Source of the DNA: Cladophialophora immunda
Lineage: Eukaryota > Ascomycota > Eurotiomycetes > Chaetothyriales > Herpotrichiellaceae
DNA: 64,000 bases
Assembly (NCBI RefSeq): GCF_000835495.1
Contig: NW_015622541.1
Coordinates: 1,550,001-1,614,000 of the forward strand
Reading direction: 5' to 3'
The notes beneath the pieces were generated by a model, which was not told the DNA's origin, searched no databases, and worked only from the letters and a program-made list of their open reading frames with translations. Below, in pieces: positions 21,613-32,872 of this stretch; the first letter of the stretch is position 1; each line of letters opens with the position of its first letter. The translations under genes and the position numbers were made by a program.

Positions 21613-23650
21613 ATGACGTCCCGCCGTCTCAGACACGAAGACTTTCATGTCGGATGGATATGTGCCCTCCCGCTCGAGCTGGCTGCCGCAGCAGATATGT
21701 TGGACGAAGAGTATCAAGCCTTACCCGCAGATTCCCGTGACTCCAATGTATACACCTTCGGCCGTATCGCCGAGCATAATGTCGTGCTTGCGTGTCTCCC
21801 AGCCGGCCGGATTGGCACCAACTCTGCCGCCGCGGTAGCCATCCAGATGATCTCCAAATTCCCGGCAATCCGGTTTGGGCTAATGGTAGGCATCGGAGGC
21901 GGGGTGCCCAGCGGCGACTCAGACGTGCGGCTGGGGGATGTGGTGGTCAGCCAACCGAATGCTGGGCGCAGTGGAGTGATTCAATATGATCCTCGAAAGA
22001 TTATACCGGGAGGGTACCGGCAAACAGGCTTTCTCAACAGCCCGCCGAGAGTGCTACTGAGCGCACTTGCGAAGCTGCAAGCTCAATACCTCGGAGACAA
22101 AAGGAGTCATGCAGGTTTCCTGGTCCGGAATAGGCACAGACTAGATTTCGCGGACGATCCTAGTAATCCTGAACATGATCTCCTGTTCGAGGCAAACTAC
22201 ACCCATGTCGTCGAAGGGCATACATGTGACCAATGCAACAAGGAGAAACTGGTGCCACGGCTTTCACGAGAACCTCCGGGTTCTATGGTCCACTATGGCA
22301 CGATAGCCTCTGGAAATCAAGTTATCAAAGACGGCGTCGCCAGAGACAAACTGAGCTCAGAACTTGGTGGTGTCCTCTGCTTTGAGATGGAAGCGGCAGG
22401 ACTAATGAACGACTTTCCATGCCTTGTCATCCGAGGCAGCCTCGTGCGGCAGCGACGGCAGCAGCATTTGCCAAAGAGGTCCTGTCTGTCATACCCCCGC
22501 TTGGAAGTGTCGAACCCGCCGCCGATGTGTCCGGATTACGGATCGGAGATGAACACCCAAGAATTGCAGCAGAGCCCGTGAGCCAGTACCAGAATATTGC
22601 GTCAGAGTTCATCAGGGAGAATTTAAATACTTTCTACGACCAAGATCCCGCTTTTCGGGAGATCCTGGCCCAAACAACCGCTGCTCGAGCGGTGGGAGCA
22701 ACCGAGGAACTGGGATTAAGCTCAGAATTCACTCCCAAACTTACCAAGCTTGCACTGTATGATTTTGTTCTTTTATGTGGTAGGTTCACGCATGTCTCAT
22801 CCATCCAGCGAGCATCGGCACTCTTTAGAACAGCAGTTGACGGGTTTGTAGACGATAGCACGTCCATGAACATAGGAAGCCGAATAAGTGCCCTGCAAGA
22901 GACCGTCAAAAGTGTTGCAAAATTCGCGACCATTCTCGAACCGTCGGGGATGTCTGTTCGATTCATCAACTTCAAGGAGGATGGACAGTTCAATAATTTA
23001 ACCGATGTAGACGACATCATGCAAAAGGTCCAAATGGTTGACTACAGCGGAAATACAAGACTCGGACAACGGCTCAGGATGAAAATCGTTGACCCGATGA
23101 TTTTGGAGAAGGCAGACACAAACAGTCTCAAAAAGCCCGTGATTGTGGCCGTTGTTACTGACGGAGAGGTAAGGATGTCTCCTATATCGTGATTGCGGAT
23201 AAGAACAGGCACGGAAAGCGCCTCATCAGCGGGGGATGTTGAATGAGTTCGAAGTTCGCCGGGCTCACTTTTATTGTAGCCTACCGTCGAACCACCTACG
23301 ACATTAGGCGAGACCATGAAAACGTGTAAGAACTGGCCATCTGTCCGAAAACTCGGAGAAGCGGCCGTGGCATTTCTCCTTTGCAGAGTTGGTGACAGCG
23401 TCCAGGCCGAAGCATTTTTCCTGGGGCTGGAGAAGGATCAGAATTTGCGAGACGTAGTATACGTCTCTCCATATAGGATAGACGACGAACTTGCCATATT
23501 TCAGAGGTGTGGAGACGACGAGGGATACCGTGCTTGGGTAAGTCTAGAAGCCACTATTGGCTGTGTGCAATACACATTGCTAACTTCGTTTGCGACGGGT
23601 TACAGTTGATCGACCTGTTCTACACTGCCCTAGACAGTGTGACCAGGTAG
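21613..23650 (+). pseudogene. PNP-vWA two-domain protein, frameshifted
   Basis: N-terminal purine nucleoside phosphorylase-like domain of the kind found in fungal NLR-like proteins: DFHVGWICALPLELAAAADM, LACLPAGRIGTNSAAAVA, GLMVGIGGGVPS, and VLCFEMEAAGLMNDFPCLVIRG. At 22435-22437 the frame breaks. The conserved stretch that normally follows, with CDYAD and ending in W, is missing, and sequence resumes in a different frame with QPRAAATAAAFAKEV. About 40 nt are lost, which destroys both frame and active site. Downstream exons stay clean: up to 22779, 22852-23168, 23280-23537 and 23606-23650. They encode a vWA-like domain with LLCDDSTSM (DxSxS), TRLGQRL and VAVVTDGEP, ending ALDSVTR. No NACHT or NB-ARC domain lies between. 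In fungi such PNP proteins are suspected self/non-self recognition factors; this copy seems inactivated. Confidence 0.72.
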
Positions 23651-23865
23651 CGTTGTGTTAGGAAGAGCCTTCGGTAGATAAGCACCGCACAACGACAAGG
23701 TATGTATAGGCTTCCCCGACGATTTTCGCTTTTCTACCCCGACAAAGGCTGCACGGAGGAACCGAAGGGGAGGTTTTGATGTCACGCCTGATCATGTGCA
23801 AGGACCTTGTACTCTGGGCGCGGAAGTCCACACGCTAGACCTCAATCTAGCCAGGAAGCCCGGGA

Positions 23866-24126
23866 TCATTGTGTATTGTGCGACATAGGTATTCGGACGC
23901 CAGCGAATGGTGGGAGCAGGATTACCGCTTCATGGCCTCCCCATGATGCTCCCTGCGGTGCATTCCCATAGTCTCCTCCTTGGGCGTTGACATCGGTGTT
24001 TCGTTCCAATATCTTCTCAGCGACTGCTGGCACCCCTATTCGTGCCGCGTGATACAGAGGTTGAGCCAAACCCATTCCGTCTACCGGTCGACCTAAACCT
24101 GGAGTTCGTCTATCCATGAAAGCCAA
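23866..24126 (-). pseudogene. Ankyrin-repeat gene relic
   Basis: An 86-codon open stretch with about one and a half ankyrin repeats: GLAQPLYHAARIGVPAVAEK, then NTDVNAQGGDYGNAPQGASW followed by GGHEAVILL. The phrase DVNAQGG-YGNA-Q-AS-GGHEAVV-LL is typical of ankyrin tails in fungal NLR-like proteins. No NTPase or other domain remains around it, so it is a fragment of a lost gene on the strand opposite to the PNP-vWA gene. Confidence 0.6.
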
Positions 24127-24251
24127 CTAAGTACGCCTGATGAGAAGGATTTAGAAGTTAAGCGGCGGCCCAAGCAGGCTAAGTAGCTTAACGCTAAGGC
24201 TGAGTCGAAGTTAAGCTAGGCTAGAATGTTCCCACGTAAAGCGGCAGGCCA

Positions 24252-24299
24252 AGTCCCCAAATAGGGTACCGAGGCCAGATATAGTGTCGGCGGTGAATA
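24252..24299 (+). repeat. Direct repeat, right copy (48 bp)
   Basis: Partner of 21373-21420; same orientation, about 2.9 kb apart. It could be a target-site or element remnant, or a duplicated regulatory segment; its nature is unknown. Confidence 0.7.
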
Positions 24300-24958
24300 C
24301 TATTGTCTATACGCCGAACTTGCGTGGGCGGGATGAGAAATCATGTGTATATCTTTTGTCATCGGCCAGGATACGTCCTGGGAGCAACCAGACACTCCTT
24401 TTCTACGAAGACGAGGCTCTCTCTCAGCTTGAGATTCAACAACCGAGAGAAGCGGCCTCAGTTGTTGGATTGGCAGGATCGTGAATAGGTCATGGATTGG
24501 TCTGTCTGCCTGTACCTGCCCTCAGGCCAGGTCTGATCGTCTATATACAAAATGCTAGGTGCCAGGAAGACCTCTCCTGAGTCCTGCCATGTCGCAAGAC
24601 CTCCTGGCACTAGGCGCAATCAGGTAACGCCTGAAGCGCACGTAAAACGGCAACTGTCTCAGGCGCAACATCAGTCCTTCGCATTATCAGCAGATCAATT
24701 AGATCCAAGGTACGCCGGAACATGACTTCGTTAACTCTCCTCTCCACGTGTCTCGTAACCCGCCACGCCAATGCTCATCGTGTACGTGCACAGAGCAAAA
24801 AGGAATCGTCACTCGAGCTTTACCAATCAACCAACCAACCCACCAACCAACCAACTCCGTTCGATCCCACCCGCAGTTACGCACGACCATCGTCTCCATC
24901 CACTGCGTGCTGTGAAAGGAAAAGCGACGCCCCGACAGTTCACGCGAGACGGAGTCTT

Positions 24959-26632
24959 CTACCAGGCATACCTGAACCCTTCGATGCCTTCCAGGATGCG
25001 TTTCCCTTGGTCGGCGTCCTTGTTGAGTTTCCGAACCGCCAGCGACGTGCCTACGGCCACCACCATGGCGACAGCGACAACGGCCATGACGGTGGTCATG
25101 CCAGGCACGTATCCAGGGGCATCCTGTCCATGGTCGGTCAGTGAGGAACAAATTCCCAACGCACGTGAGATGGGTAACAGAAGGGGCACAATGTACCTGC
25201 TGGCGGTAAATGTAGGTGGCGGCGAGACCTCCGCTGGCGCCAAACATGATCTGCAGGCCGCCTGCCACCGCTCGCTTCCGGCCTTCTCGGCAGTTGTTGG
25301 CCTGCCATGCCAGGGCAGCTGGAACCATGCCGTTGACTCCGGCATAGCCCAAGAACACCCCAACATACCTGATCATGGTCACTCAGTCACCGTCTAGACC
25401 AACACGACGGCACTATTGGCCTTGGGATCGATGCGACGTACCTTGGAGCAGGCGCTTTCAGATAGCCCGTCATGGCTAGGCCGACCACACCCATGACACA
25501 CTGAAGAACGTAAAAGGGGCCTCGCATCCTGAATTTGTCCGAGAGCTTGGAGATGGTCATGGACGTGATGACGGCGAAGATGGCAGGGGGCGTCGACAGG
25601 ACCAGCGACAGGGTCTGGGAATAGCCCATGCTCTTCTTCAAGATGAGCGGGAGGAAGAACGAAAAGGCGTAGGAGCCGATCGTGGCGCTCATGTACATGT
25701 ACGTACAGGCCCAGACTTTCCAGTCGCAGAGGGCCTGGCCCGCGGATCTCCAGGTCACCTTGTGTTCCTCGTGGGTGCCGCGTTCCGCCGCCAGGCGAGC
25801 GGTGACCATTTCCTTCTCCTCCTCGGTGAGGAACTTGTTTTTGGGCGAGTTGGGGAAGTCCACCAGTAGGAAATATGCAATGAGCCCGAGAAGGCTGGTG
25901 ACCGATCCTTCGATCACGAACAGCCACCGCCAGCCCTTCCAGGTCGTGTGGTGTGCAATCTGGACGATGCCATAGGCGAGGAGGTTGGAAAAGGCCGCCA
26001 GGCCCATGGAAAACAGATAGTAGTATCCCAGTCGTATTTGCACCTCGTACCTGCGATACCAGGCCGACACGAGAAAGATGGAGCCGGGAGTGTTTCTGTG
26101 GGGGATTCAGCTTTCTTCCTGACTAGCCTCAATGGACAGAAGACATCAAACTTGCATACCCAGCTTCAAAGATGCCCAGGAGAACGCGTAGCACGGCGAA
26201 GCCTTGCCAGCTGTTGACACATCCCAGCACAATGGTGATGATGCCCCAGAGGAACGTAATGGTGCCGAGAAACCGCGCGGCGCCGATCTTGGGTAGCAGG
26301 ATGTTGCTGGGAATATCAAAGGCGATGTAGCCGATGAAGAAGGTCGAGGTGACGATGGACGCTCGATACCCGACGGCGAGGTCCAGGTCCTCGTCCAAGC
26401 CCGAGACTCGGGCGGCCGAGATATTGGTGCGATCGATCAGAGACACCGTATGGAGAAGGACCACGATGGGAATCAGTCGGAGATCGATCTTGCGCAGGAG
26501 TCGCTTTTCCGCCTTGGGGTCGAGTTGGACTTCGGAGGGGAGCCGTGAGAGCTCGCTCTTCTCGTCAACGGCAGGGTCGAAGACGGTGGCAGCGAGGAGA
26601 TCCTCGACATGGTGCATACTTTTCTCTGCCAT
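24959..26632 (-). CDS. MFS transporter, Dal5/allantoate permease family
   Basis: A plasma-membrane proton-coupled anion carrier. Exons on the minus strand are 26632-26160, 26095-25442, 25368-25197 and 25123-24959 (introns 64, 73, 73 bp), giving 487 aa, the family length. A cytosolic N-terminus with KAEKRLLRKIDLRLIPIVVL leads into TM1. LIDRTNISAAR is the family signature after TM1. GIFEAGNTPGSIFLVSAWYR spans the first intron and is also diagnostic. TEEEKEMVTARLAAERG forms the central loop, and about 12 membrane helices are visible. Dal5 relatives carry allantoate, dipeptides, vitamins or sulfur anions (yeast Soa1 and Aspergillus AstA are members). It lies head-to-head with a SulP permease, so a sulfur anion is a reasonable but unproven substrate. 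Confidence 0.9.
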
Positions 26633-27254
26633 GGTGACTGATTGCTGCTGCCGTGGTGGAAGGGCGGGCAGTTGTTCAAGGGTCGAGGCACGGAGGAAGA
26701 GCTCTTCGACTGGCGAGTTTCCACATCGCCCACAACGCACAGCCAGACGAGGGTGTTATTATAGCCCATGAGCATCGATGTACCGAGCTACAGACATGTC
26801 GTGCTTGCGATGAACCGCGCGGTCTGTCGAAGGTGTGCGTGACGGACATTCGGCCACGGGGTCTGGGGTAGACTTTGACTCCACGGGGTAGAGAGAGATT
26901 CCTGCGGGTCGAGAGTCGAGACATGGGGCATTTGGCTGCCCGTCTCAGCAATTTCTTGATGGCCAAAAACCTTCGTCGAGCGGCTCGGAGCAGCCGAGCT
27001 CAACTCTGTCGGCGATCGGCCTCGTCGGTTGTGCCTGAGATTTCCGTCGGCGTCGAGAACAAGTCACCCTTCTGCCTCACCGCCGAACGCCGATGAATCC
27101 AGCATCAATTGCAGGATCCTCATGCACAACTCTAGGTTCACGCAACCCGACACATATGGGGATGGAACGTCGTCCGACACAGCTGACAGTCAAACAAGAT
27201 TTAATTACGACCCATGAGATTCCCTTCAGCCATGGACAGCGATGAGGCGACGGC
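26633..27254. promoter_or_regulatory. Shared promoter of Dal5 carrier and SulP permease
   Basis: A 622-bp divergent intergenic region. The Dal5 frame stays open to 26740, so its start could be earlier. I looked for a CYS3/MetR-type palindrome (ATGRYRYCAT) and found no clear match by eye. Confidence 0.5.
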
Positions 27255-29452
27255 ATGGACGCTGCAAGAGGAGGAACAGAGAGCGATGGTCTGCTGCTCG
27301 ACCAGAACCAATGCCCACAATATGGTCCTTCCTCGACAAACAAAACATGCCGGTCTCGGACTGCGACTCTATACACGAGCTCAAGCGATGAGACGAAGAT
27401 AGAGGGCGGTCGCACGCGAAAAGGACGACGTCCGCACGGGAGGCTCCTCGCATCTTTGCTGCCAGGCCTCAGATGGATAACAAAGTACCGCCTCGAGTAT
27501 CTATCTGGGGATCTCATGGGCGCCATGACCGTCGCAGCGATATACGCCCCCTTGTCCGTCTCGTTTGCACTAGCTGGCCACGCACACCCCACGAGCGGGA
27601 TGGTGTCCTTCATTGTCTGCACGCTGATCTATGCCCTGCTTGGTCAATGTCCTCAGATGATCATCGGCCCCGAAGCTCCAGGCTCGCTGCTTGTGGGGAT
27701 AGCTGTCAGGTTGGCCAACAAGGGTAACAACGACACCGACGCGGACCCTGCGTATGATGCTCAGCTCGTGGGAGCCATAACGGCCACCGCGGGTACAATT
27801 CTCCTCGTTGCCGGCTTGACCAGGCTGGGCTTTGTGAGCTGTATCCTCAACCGCCCCTTTGTGAGAGGCTTCATTCTGGCCCTGGGTGTTGGAGTCGTCG
27901 TCGAACAGACGATACCGGCACTGGGGTTGACTCCTCTGGTGCAAGCACATCATGATGCGTCCGCCTCTCGCACCAACATCAGCATTGCCAGCAAGTTCGT
28001 CTTCATTCTGGAGAATCTGCGCCATCTCCATCTGCTCTCGGCATTGGTCTCAATTTCGAGCTTTGCTCTGGTCATGACGGCCCGGTCAGTAGATCCACCT
28101 GGTCAGCAGGGATCACACTAATGTTAGACAAATCTAGGTCAGTCAAAACGTCGTTCAAAACACAGTATCCCAGGGTTGTGCTTTTCCCGGACCGCCTCCT
28201 GATTGTCTTCCTGGCCGCCTTCTTGACTTATATCTTCCAATGGCAAGATCAGGGGCTCGAAATCCTAGGATCCTTGCGGCCAGGAAAAGACACGCCGTCC
28301 GTGCCGATCGTCCAGTGGCCATTCCAGCGGCGACACATCGAGGCTCTCCAGGACACCTTGGGAACGTGTCTGACATTGGCCACGACCGGTCTTTTCGAAT
28401 CCATCCTGACCATCCACACGCTGCGAAAGGCCGCTAAGGAAGATGCGAGAGGCGAGACGTTCACATCAACCACCAACCAGGAGCTCGTCGCATTGGGCAC
28501 GGCCAACGCCGTTGCTGGCTGCTTCAACGCACTCCCGTCCTTTGGAGGCTATGGGCGAAGCAAGCTCAACGTTGCCGCAGGTGGCAGAACTCCCATGAGC
28601 AGCGTCTTGCTCAGTCTGATGATTGCCACCTGCCTGCTCGTGCTGCTTCCAGCGTTTCATTACGTCCCCAAATGCGTCCTCGCAGCCTTACTCACCGAAG
28701 TCGGGGTTTCCATGATCGAAGAGTGCCCTTCCGAGGTCGCGTTCTTTCTGCGAGTCAGGGGCTGGTCGGAATTGTCGCTGATGGCACTCGTCGTCGGAGC
28801 TTCAGTCTTCGTCTCTCTGACGGCGGGGTTGACGGTTGGTGTCCTCCTGTCGCTGTTGAGAGTAGTCCGGTCTGCGACCCAGGCAGGTGTTTCTCTGTAT
28901 CCACCCGCTGCGTCCTGGTCATCCGAAGCAGCAACCGAGAACACCAACGTCATTGGAAAAGCCCGTGCACACTTCTCCTCTGACAATCTGACGGTAGTCA
29001 CCATCACTGGCCCCTTGACCTTTACGAGCTCGGAAGATTTGGAGCGTCGAGTCAACAACACCCTGGCGCTGCAGTGGAGCAAGACGAGAAGGAGGGTTTG
29101 GGGCCGATCCTCCTCCATCGATCCACTCGCCGACCAGCAAGTGATATCTCAGAGCGAGACGGGCCATGTGATTCTCTTCAACTTTGGCCCATCCGCGACC
29201 ATCGACAACTGTGTCACCCAGACCCTCCTCGACATTGTACAAGATTACAGCAGGCAAGGGATGGTGGTACGGTTCTTCTCGGCCTCCGACTCGAAGCACC
29301 ACCGTCACATTTGCCAGAAGCTCACCTTGAGCGGGAACATAGACTTGTGTGGCGGACCTGAGTGTTTCTTCAAGAGTGAGCAAGAGGTTTCCACCGCGCT
29401 TGAGCAGATCGAGCAGCATAGCGATGTCTTCCACGATATGTTGGATGTGTAG
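27255..29452 (+). CDS. SulP family anion permease with STAS domain
   Basis: A membrane carrier of sulfate or a related anion. Exons 27255-28084 and 28138-29452 (intron 53 bp) give 714 aa. The N-terminal cytosolic part leads to YLSGDLMGAMTVAAIYAPLS, the start of the SulP membrane core, then IYALLGQCPQMIIGPEAPGS and, later, SFGGYGRSKLNVAAGGRTP, which correspond to the conserved SulP half-helix regions. About 10-12 helices run to residue ~530. A cytosolic STAS domain follows (LTVVTITGPLTFTSSEDLE, then VILFNFGPSATID). The start is the first ATG in this frame. The subfamily is not the best-studied fungal sulfate permease type, so another anion is possible. Divergent from the Dal5 carrier, and 3 kb from an arylsulfatase. 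Confidence 0.88.
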
Positions 29453-29665
29453 TAGAATTACTAGAACATATAGAGCAGATTATCCGCCGGTTCAGTAATC
29501 TAGATCGACTTTGGTATATCACCCAGGCCCGTGCAATGGGTTCGTAGTGGTTATCCCATCGTCATGATGTCCCTGCTATGTACTATCACTTACGCCCTTT
29601 TATCAACTTCTAATCACCGCACTCCAAGGCCCAGGTACCTCTCTATGAGCCATTCTCTATCTATC

Positions 29666-31973
29666 TCACAAAGGCCGCTCTCTCAAGGTCAGGGTGGCCA
29701 TCAACGCACAAGAGACAAAGAAGATGGAAAGTCCTAAGAAGTAAAGTTGCACGTTCAGTGTCCAGATTCTCGATCATCAAGCGGGTTCTGAAAGCAAGGC
29801 CACTCACCATCTGAATTCACCAAGCTGGTGATATAGGCTTCGGCCACGATCTTTTGGATGCCTTCTGGCAGTTTGTGGATGGATGCGACGCTCGACGTGA
29901 CGCGTCGAATGATCTACAGCGTGGCGGTCAGCGAGTCCGGATATATACCACACAGGTAGATCGGCCTGCTGGGCACAGTCGAATACACAGAAAGAGAGGG
30001 ACGCTTACCGTGACCTTGTCCTCCAACCCGGCGAGGTTCCTCTCGAGGGTGGAGATCAGCACGCGGTGCATCAGGGCAGTCGCGAAGCTGGCGCCGACCA
30101 GCGACCCGAAGCTCTGCGCGAGGAACCACGTCGTGCCGGCGATGGCGATCTCGGCGTGTTCCAGGCTGGCGGCGAGGTGGACGAAGGTGGTGGACTGGGT
30201 GGTGCCCATGCCGAAGCCGGCCAGGTAGACGTAGCACGACTCGGCCCAGTTGGTGGCGCCGTGCCAGCGCAGGCACATGAGGGTGAAGCACGTCAGGGAG
30301 CAGCAGATGCCGCACACGGTGAGGTACTTGTACCGCTTGGTCTTGCTGATCAGGTGGCCGCCGAGGAGGGTGCCCGTGGCGTTGCCAATCACCACGGGCA
30401 CGATCCGACTGCCCGCTCGAGAGACGGACTCGCCCGCGGCGACTTGGAAGTATATCGGGATGCCGTAGAGAAGCTAAACGAGATATAAGACATGTCAGCC
30501 CGTCACTGCTTGCCTCCCTGCCTCCCGTCCACAAGGAATCGAAGCACATTGCGCAGGGTACGTACCCCAAACTGGCCTGCTGATTGACAGCTGACAATGA
30601 GGTATGGAGTGAAGACGTCGCGCTTCGAGATCAGCTGCAGCGGCAAGATCGGCTCTTTGGCGTAGCTTTTCTCGACGACAATGAATGTGGTTGCGAAGAC
30701 GACGAAGGCGCAGACCAGCGGCACCAGGTAATGCCACGACATACCCTTGGTACCCTGGTCGAGAGATAGAAGGCAGGTCAACACCGTACCCATCAACGCA
30801 AAGGCTCCGAGAAAGTCGATGCGGGCGAGTTTAGACCCGGCTTTGCTCTCTTCTTCCCCCTCTGCTGAGTTCTCGGTGCTGTCAGGCTGATTGTGCTCGG
30901 GGAGCCGCCAGAGAACGAGGGCAAGACCGCACAGAGCCAGCGGACACTGCGCGACAAAGCACCTACAACAGGTCAGGTTAGCAAGAGGAGGCCATAAATG
31001 TTGGGAAATGCGAAGCCCTGCGACATACCATCTCCAGCCGATGCTGCCAGCCAACCACCCGCCCGTCGGACCTCCTATGGACCTCGCCATGGTGGCAGTG
31101 AAATTGATGTATGCTCGGTACTGCGCGACGTACCTGAGAGGGAGGAGATCTATCCCGGGTTAGAACTGTGGCGCGAGCACATACCAGCGGCATAGAGGCC
31201 ATTGTGTAGGCAAAATTGACCAACATACCGGCAACCACAATCGAGGTCAATGCAACCATTCCAGACGCCCCAATGCCGCTGATGGCTCGACCCGCCAGAA
31301 CCTGCCAGTAGGTCCTGCTGATGCCACTTGATGGTGTCAGCATGCTGTGGTATTGACAGAGCTGGGCTGGCGAGAGGCAACCACTGACATGATCATACAT
31401 CCGATAGCGAAGCTCGTCCAACAGAATGCAAGGTTCCTCTTCCTGCCAAAAATGTCGCTGAGTTTGCCATACTAGTGGGATCTCCCGTTACTCTCTTTGC
31501 CCCGGAAATTCCATGCGTCGAGGGCACGAGGCCGGGTCGGTCAAACACGTACCAGAGGCTGCGACGAGCATTGCGCCAGCGTGTAGGTGGTCAACAGCCA
31601 GGCTGCTGATGATAACGCGTCGAATTCAGAAGCGATGTGCTGGTTCGTGGCGAGCACCACGGAGCTGTCGCCATTCGCGAGAAAGACGCCTTTTGCAGCC
31701 CAAGGTTAGCGGCTGCAAGACCTCGTCAGGGGAAAGAAATAACAGACCCATGAGCAGGATGGGGAACACCGTCCGAATGATGGCCTTGGGAAAGGGCTTT
31801 TCGGTCTTGCTTGCCTCGTCTTGGACATCCTCAGCAGCTTCGACCTCGGAATGCCGGATCAATGTCTTGTAGCTGTCGTGCGATTGTTGCTCGAGATGAG
31901 GGTGCTGTCGCAGGAGAGATGTAGTCTCATCCACTGACACCTCAAGGCCTTGCCGTTCCTCCTGGACAGCCAT
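29666..31973 (-). CDS. MFS multidrug-type transporter (DHA, 14 TM)
   Basis: A proton-coupled exporter related to fungal drug and toxin pumps. Nine exons on the minus strand: 31973-31748, 31689-31553, 31471-31389, 31326-31229, 31149-31029, 30962-30566, 30473-30009, 29913-29808 and 29733-29666, giving 566 aa with an unbroken frame. A soluble N-terminus with ETTSLLRQ precedes TM1. LYGKLSDIFGRKRNLAFCW is MFS motif A; WQVLAGRAISGIGASGMVAL and RSIGGPTGGWLAGSIGWRW follow the DHA2 pattern. Further helices include the segment GMGTTQSTTFVHLAASLE. The acceptor of the third intron is the least certain (31327 preferred over a nearby AG). It is divergent from the arylsulfatase and convergent with the SulP gene. 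The cargo is unknown; many such pumps sit beside regulators and catabolic genes. Confidence 0.87.
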
Positions 31974-32872
31974 GGCAATTCTTTCTTTGGCACGCCCGCT
32001 TCCATGCTACTCGGTGCCTTGCTGTGCGGAACAGCCGTCTCATTTATTGGGGTCATTTCCTTCCCTTTTTTCCACGCTGCCAGAGTTGCAGCCGGATGAT
32101 CGACGGATCCGAGGGACGGGCATTGTCCCAGGCTCGGTGTGCTTGTGCTTGTCATTCAGCAACCCCTCAAGCAGAGGCATCTTGATCCTTGCTGAAGCCG
32201 TCTTTCCGAAAGCTCTCCACTGCCGACAAGGGCACACCTCCTTCGAACTGAAACGAGCAAACGATTCGGAGTGTCGGGCGTCGGCTTCATATCGGCGTGA
32301 CTCGAGGGACATTGAGTTCAGTCTAACGGTGAGAGCGCGGGATCAACATGGCGGATTTCCACTGTGGCACCGTCCGTCTTTCGCAACTCTCGAGAAACCG
32401 TGGCCAGCCCTCTTATGCGGGTGTGACTGTTGTCCAATGCTTGGTGTTCTCAGGGTACGAAGAGCTACAGCAGGAAAAGATCGATCTTCTCCGCCGGCAC
32501 TACCGTATGGGCCTGTTGACATTCTCTGCCGACGGGGTGCGGACCTCGACCTTCCCCAGATCTCTACTATCCCAGCACTTGATCATGACCAAAATCAGAA
32601 TGGATCTAGTGTATGAGGGGTTTCGTTTTGTTTTTCTCTGCTTGCAACTCTCGAAAGACTTCTAATCAATGACAATCTACCCAGCTGAGGTCTTGGGCAA
32701 AAAGCGAAGATCACAGATACCAACCCAACAGGCTTGACTGGTATTGAAGGAATCAAGTACAATCACTTCCAAAGACCCTTCGCAGTATCGAGCACACCTC
32801 AAGGGTGACGAGGGTGACGGCAGCACAGACTCTATCGACAACAAGTTAGCGAACAACGAGCACTCAAGCATC
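31974..32872. promoter_or_regulatory. Divergent promoter, MFS pump and arylsulfatase
   Basis: About 900 bp between two starts. Open frames here are short and lack motifs. It presumably holds both promoters; no specific binding site could be recognised. Confidence 0.45.

Larger units (their letters stand above)
23651..24958. other. Intergenic with relics
   Basis: Holds a minus-strand ankyrin relic (23866-24126), the right copy of the 48-bp direct repeat, AAGTTAAGC-type short repeats at 24150-24220, and a (CCAA)n microsatellite at about 24830-24860 beyond the carrier stop. No intact gene. Confidence 0.5.

Noticed and set aside
24699..25382. Alternative 227-codon minus-strand frame at the Dal5 carrier C-terminus
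   Set aside because: It reads through the last intron and diverges from the carrier; splicing at 25196/25124 restores conserved sequence.
31150..31228. Possible extra exon in the DHA pump (MLVNFAYTMASMPL)
   Set aside because: Treating the whole 79-bp stretch as one intron joins VVA to DLLPLRYVAQYRAY, which fits the family; the extra exon does not.
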